DNA of 64,000 nt from Intrasporangiaceae bacterium URHB0013 (GTDB lineage: Bacteria; Actinomycetota; Actinomycetes; Actinomycetales; Dermatophilaceae). How positions within the stretch are numbered: position 1 is the stretch's first letter; every line of letters begins with the position of its first letter. Below are positions 63,701 to 64,000 of this stretch, piece after piece. Below the pieces are notes generated by a model. It was not told where the DNA came from. It saw only the letters and a list, made by a program, of their open reading frames with translations, and did not search any database. Location of the stretch: the NCBI GenBank assembly GCA_000620545.1, contig JIBA01000012.1, positions 558,001 to 622,000 of the forward strand, given 5' to 3'. The position numbers and the translations under genes are program-made.

Positions 63701-63838
63701 GACGATGCCGGCGACGTTGCTCGGAACCAGCACCGTGACGGGCGCCATCGCGTCATCCCGCTTCGCCTCGGCAACGACGGCCCGCAGCGCGTCCAAGGCC
63801 GCGGCACCATATGCCGTCACCGTCAGCTGCACCGCCAC
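60698..63838 (-). CDS. addB: AddB-like PD-(D/E)xK nuclease subunit
   Basis: 1046 aa. The N-terminal motor is degenerate: where Walker A would stand it reads LVPSNVAGIVARRHL. The C-terminal nuclease has a Cys (YAACPHQYFVQRML), RGSADKVDQ, TDIKTGGRSKFK and a C-x2-C (VQCPYCNPDG), suggesting an iron-sulphur cluster like that of AddB. Partner of the overlapping AddA-like protein. GTG 63838 follows GGGAGG. The 160 bases beyond it hold no gene. Confidence 0.85.
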   Translation of the reverse strand: MAVQLTVTAYGAAALDALRAVVAEAKRDDAMAPVTVLVPSNVAGIVARRHLARGLRSEHNGVTGIWFSTLPRLAEQLAAPSLTAEGRRPATRPITTAAIRACLDAEPGVFERVAGHPSTARAIARAHHALRDVEAQVLRTLAGTEPLVRDLVRVHRDTTARLDEQWYDTTDVLATAADLVRRGAADTRHLGVVLLYLPQDLARAEVAFARALSEREGLHVIAGVTEVPSADKSIAATLITLGVDLPAPGRAEPVAHRVLTASDSDDEVRCVVRDVVQVLRTTPAHRVAVLYAAKVPYARLLHEHLGAAAITVNGAGVRPVNERAVSRLVLGLLETARTGLRRADVMRTAGEVSATTFRGERISVTRWERVSREAGVVGDGDWQTRLDAYVRRLELDLGEAEYESTRARAERNRETAVQLRDFIVELRSRFAMAATMTLWADLGGWALDLFHALVPGDSHARLPLEEQYAVGVIERTLTGLAALDAQGLPASLQGLEEVLGVELEAALPRVGRFGEGVLVAPITHARGLDLDALFVVGLSEDLYPGRLHDDSLLPERVRERTAGQLPSTRSTFDRRHRCLLAAFDSAADVTVTFPRGDLRRHTHRLPSRWLLPTLRHLSGKPELAATEWEQGTLHTGDWLRTSPSYAGSVLTTEVPSTEQEWRIRAAVAGHDLGDPVIDGAIAMRQARDSDEFTRFDGNLARQEELPDLAAGERAVSPTALEHYAACPHQYFVQRMLGVEPVERPEELVEISPLDVGNLVHESFDALITEADAHDELPDYGQPWSGAQRTRLREIAEAKASRYEAEGRTGHPRMWPRMRAQILTILDWMIDEDNRWRAEHDAKVVASELPFGLRGAEPVTLVVGDGRQVRFRGSADKVDQSRDGTLLVTDIKTGGRSKFKGISEGDPVAHGEKLQLPVYAMAARAARGDDQTPVRAMYWFVRKDRSRIEVPLTAEVQQTYADTVRLLVSSMAAGAFPARAPKDADFKWVQCPYCNPDGLGHGAVRERWEAKRLASELVAYTGLVEPDAVAAAETGRGAGADDGGDGA

Positions 63839-64000
63839 GAGGACCTCCCTGTCTCCGCGGCGAGACTAGCCGCTCCTGCCGACAACGATCCGGTCCAGCG
63901 ACCGCCCGGGCTGGGAGTTGTGAGGCCGCTCCGTTCGCTGCGGTCCAGCTGAACCTCGACCCGCGCAGCGCAGGAAGTGGTCGGTTCGAGCGCCAGACAC

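Overview
The window is high-GC DNA with dense, overlapping gene starts (ATGA, GTGA and TGATG junctions). Its gene families (SCO6880-type and DUF6112-type conjugation proteins, a DUF4913-like protein, a two-gene AddAB-like nuclease) point to an actinobacterium, plausibly Micrococcales; the exact taxon cannot be read from the sequence. No rRNA, tRNA or CRISPR array was found.

About 1-36 kb is the body of an integrative and conjugative element or conjugative plasmid. Its left part (1-6427, minus strand) carries a HTH protein cut by the window edge, a CHC2/TOPRIM primase, a DUF4913-like protein, an HNH protein and a TraG/VirD4 coupling ATPase. The mating-pore block (24042-31596, minus strand) has an ATP-dependent DNA ligase, a VirB4 ATPase, an SCO6880-family protein, a VirB6/TrbL-like channel protein, a one-TM assembly protein, a DUF6112-like small membrane protein and a secreted NlpC/P60 hydrolase. 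Next come a control module (HTH regulator, NUDIX, HD) with phased GACGTC boxes, and a MobF relaxase-helicase (36201-39173). The relaxase looks shortened at its 3' end and is followed by a decayed IS256-family element. No integrase or attachment site is visible.

Between the coupling protein and the mating-pore block sits a 17-kb cargo island (6586-23385) made of two divergent transcription units. One encodes a 1921-aa STAND-like NTPase with an EP-rich repeat linker and a 413-aa partner with a C-terminal HEPN-like RNxxAH motif. The other is a tightly coupled four-gene operon ending in a 2059-aa protein that joins a zinc-ribbon-like N-terminus, a DEAH/HrpA-type helicase, five S1 domains and a C-terminal Jag_N-like domain. 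The architecture suggests an RNA-directed defence or abortive-infection locus, and it is one of my two main candidates for an undescribed system.

The second candidate is the seven-gene operon at 40503-48516: a cytosine-5 methyltransferase, a Vsr-like nuclease without cysteines, a small unknown protein, a GHKL (MutL/MORC-like) ATPase with a zinc ribbon, an Mrr nuclease fused to an SF2 helicase, an unknown protein, and a protein with a sigma-70 region-4-like HTH. It resembles predicted MutL-containing restriction systems, with an unusual composition.

From 48.7 to 57 kb is an accessory stretch of small genes (a cyclic-phosphate-processing receiver-like protein, HTH and zinc-ribbon proteins, small envelope proteins, a frameshifted HNH nuclease). 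The window ends with an AddA/AddB-like helicase-nuclease pair (57384-63838, minus strand).
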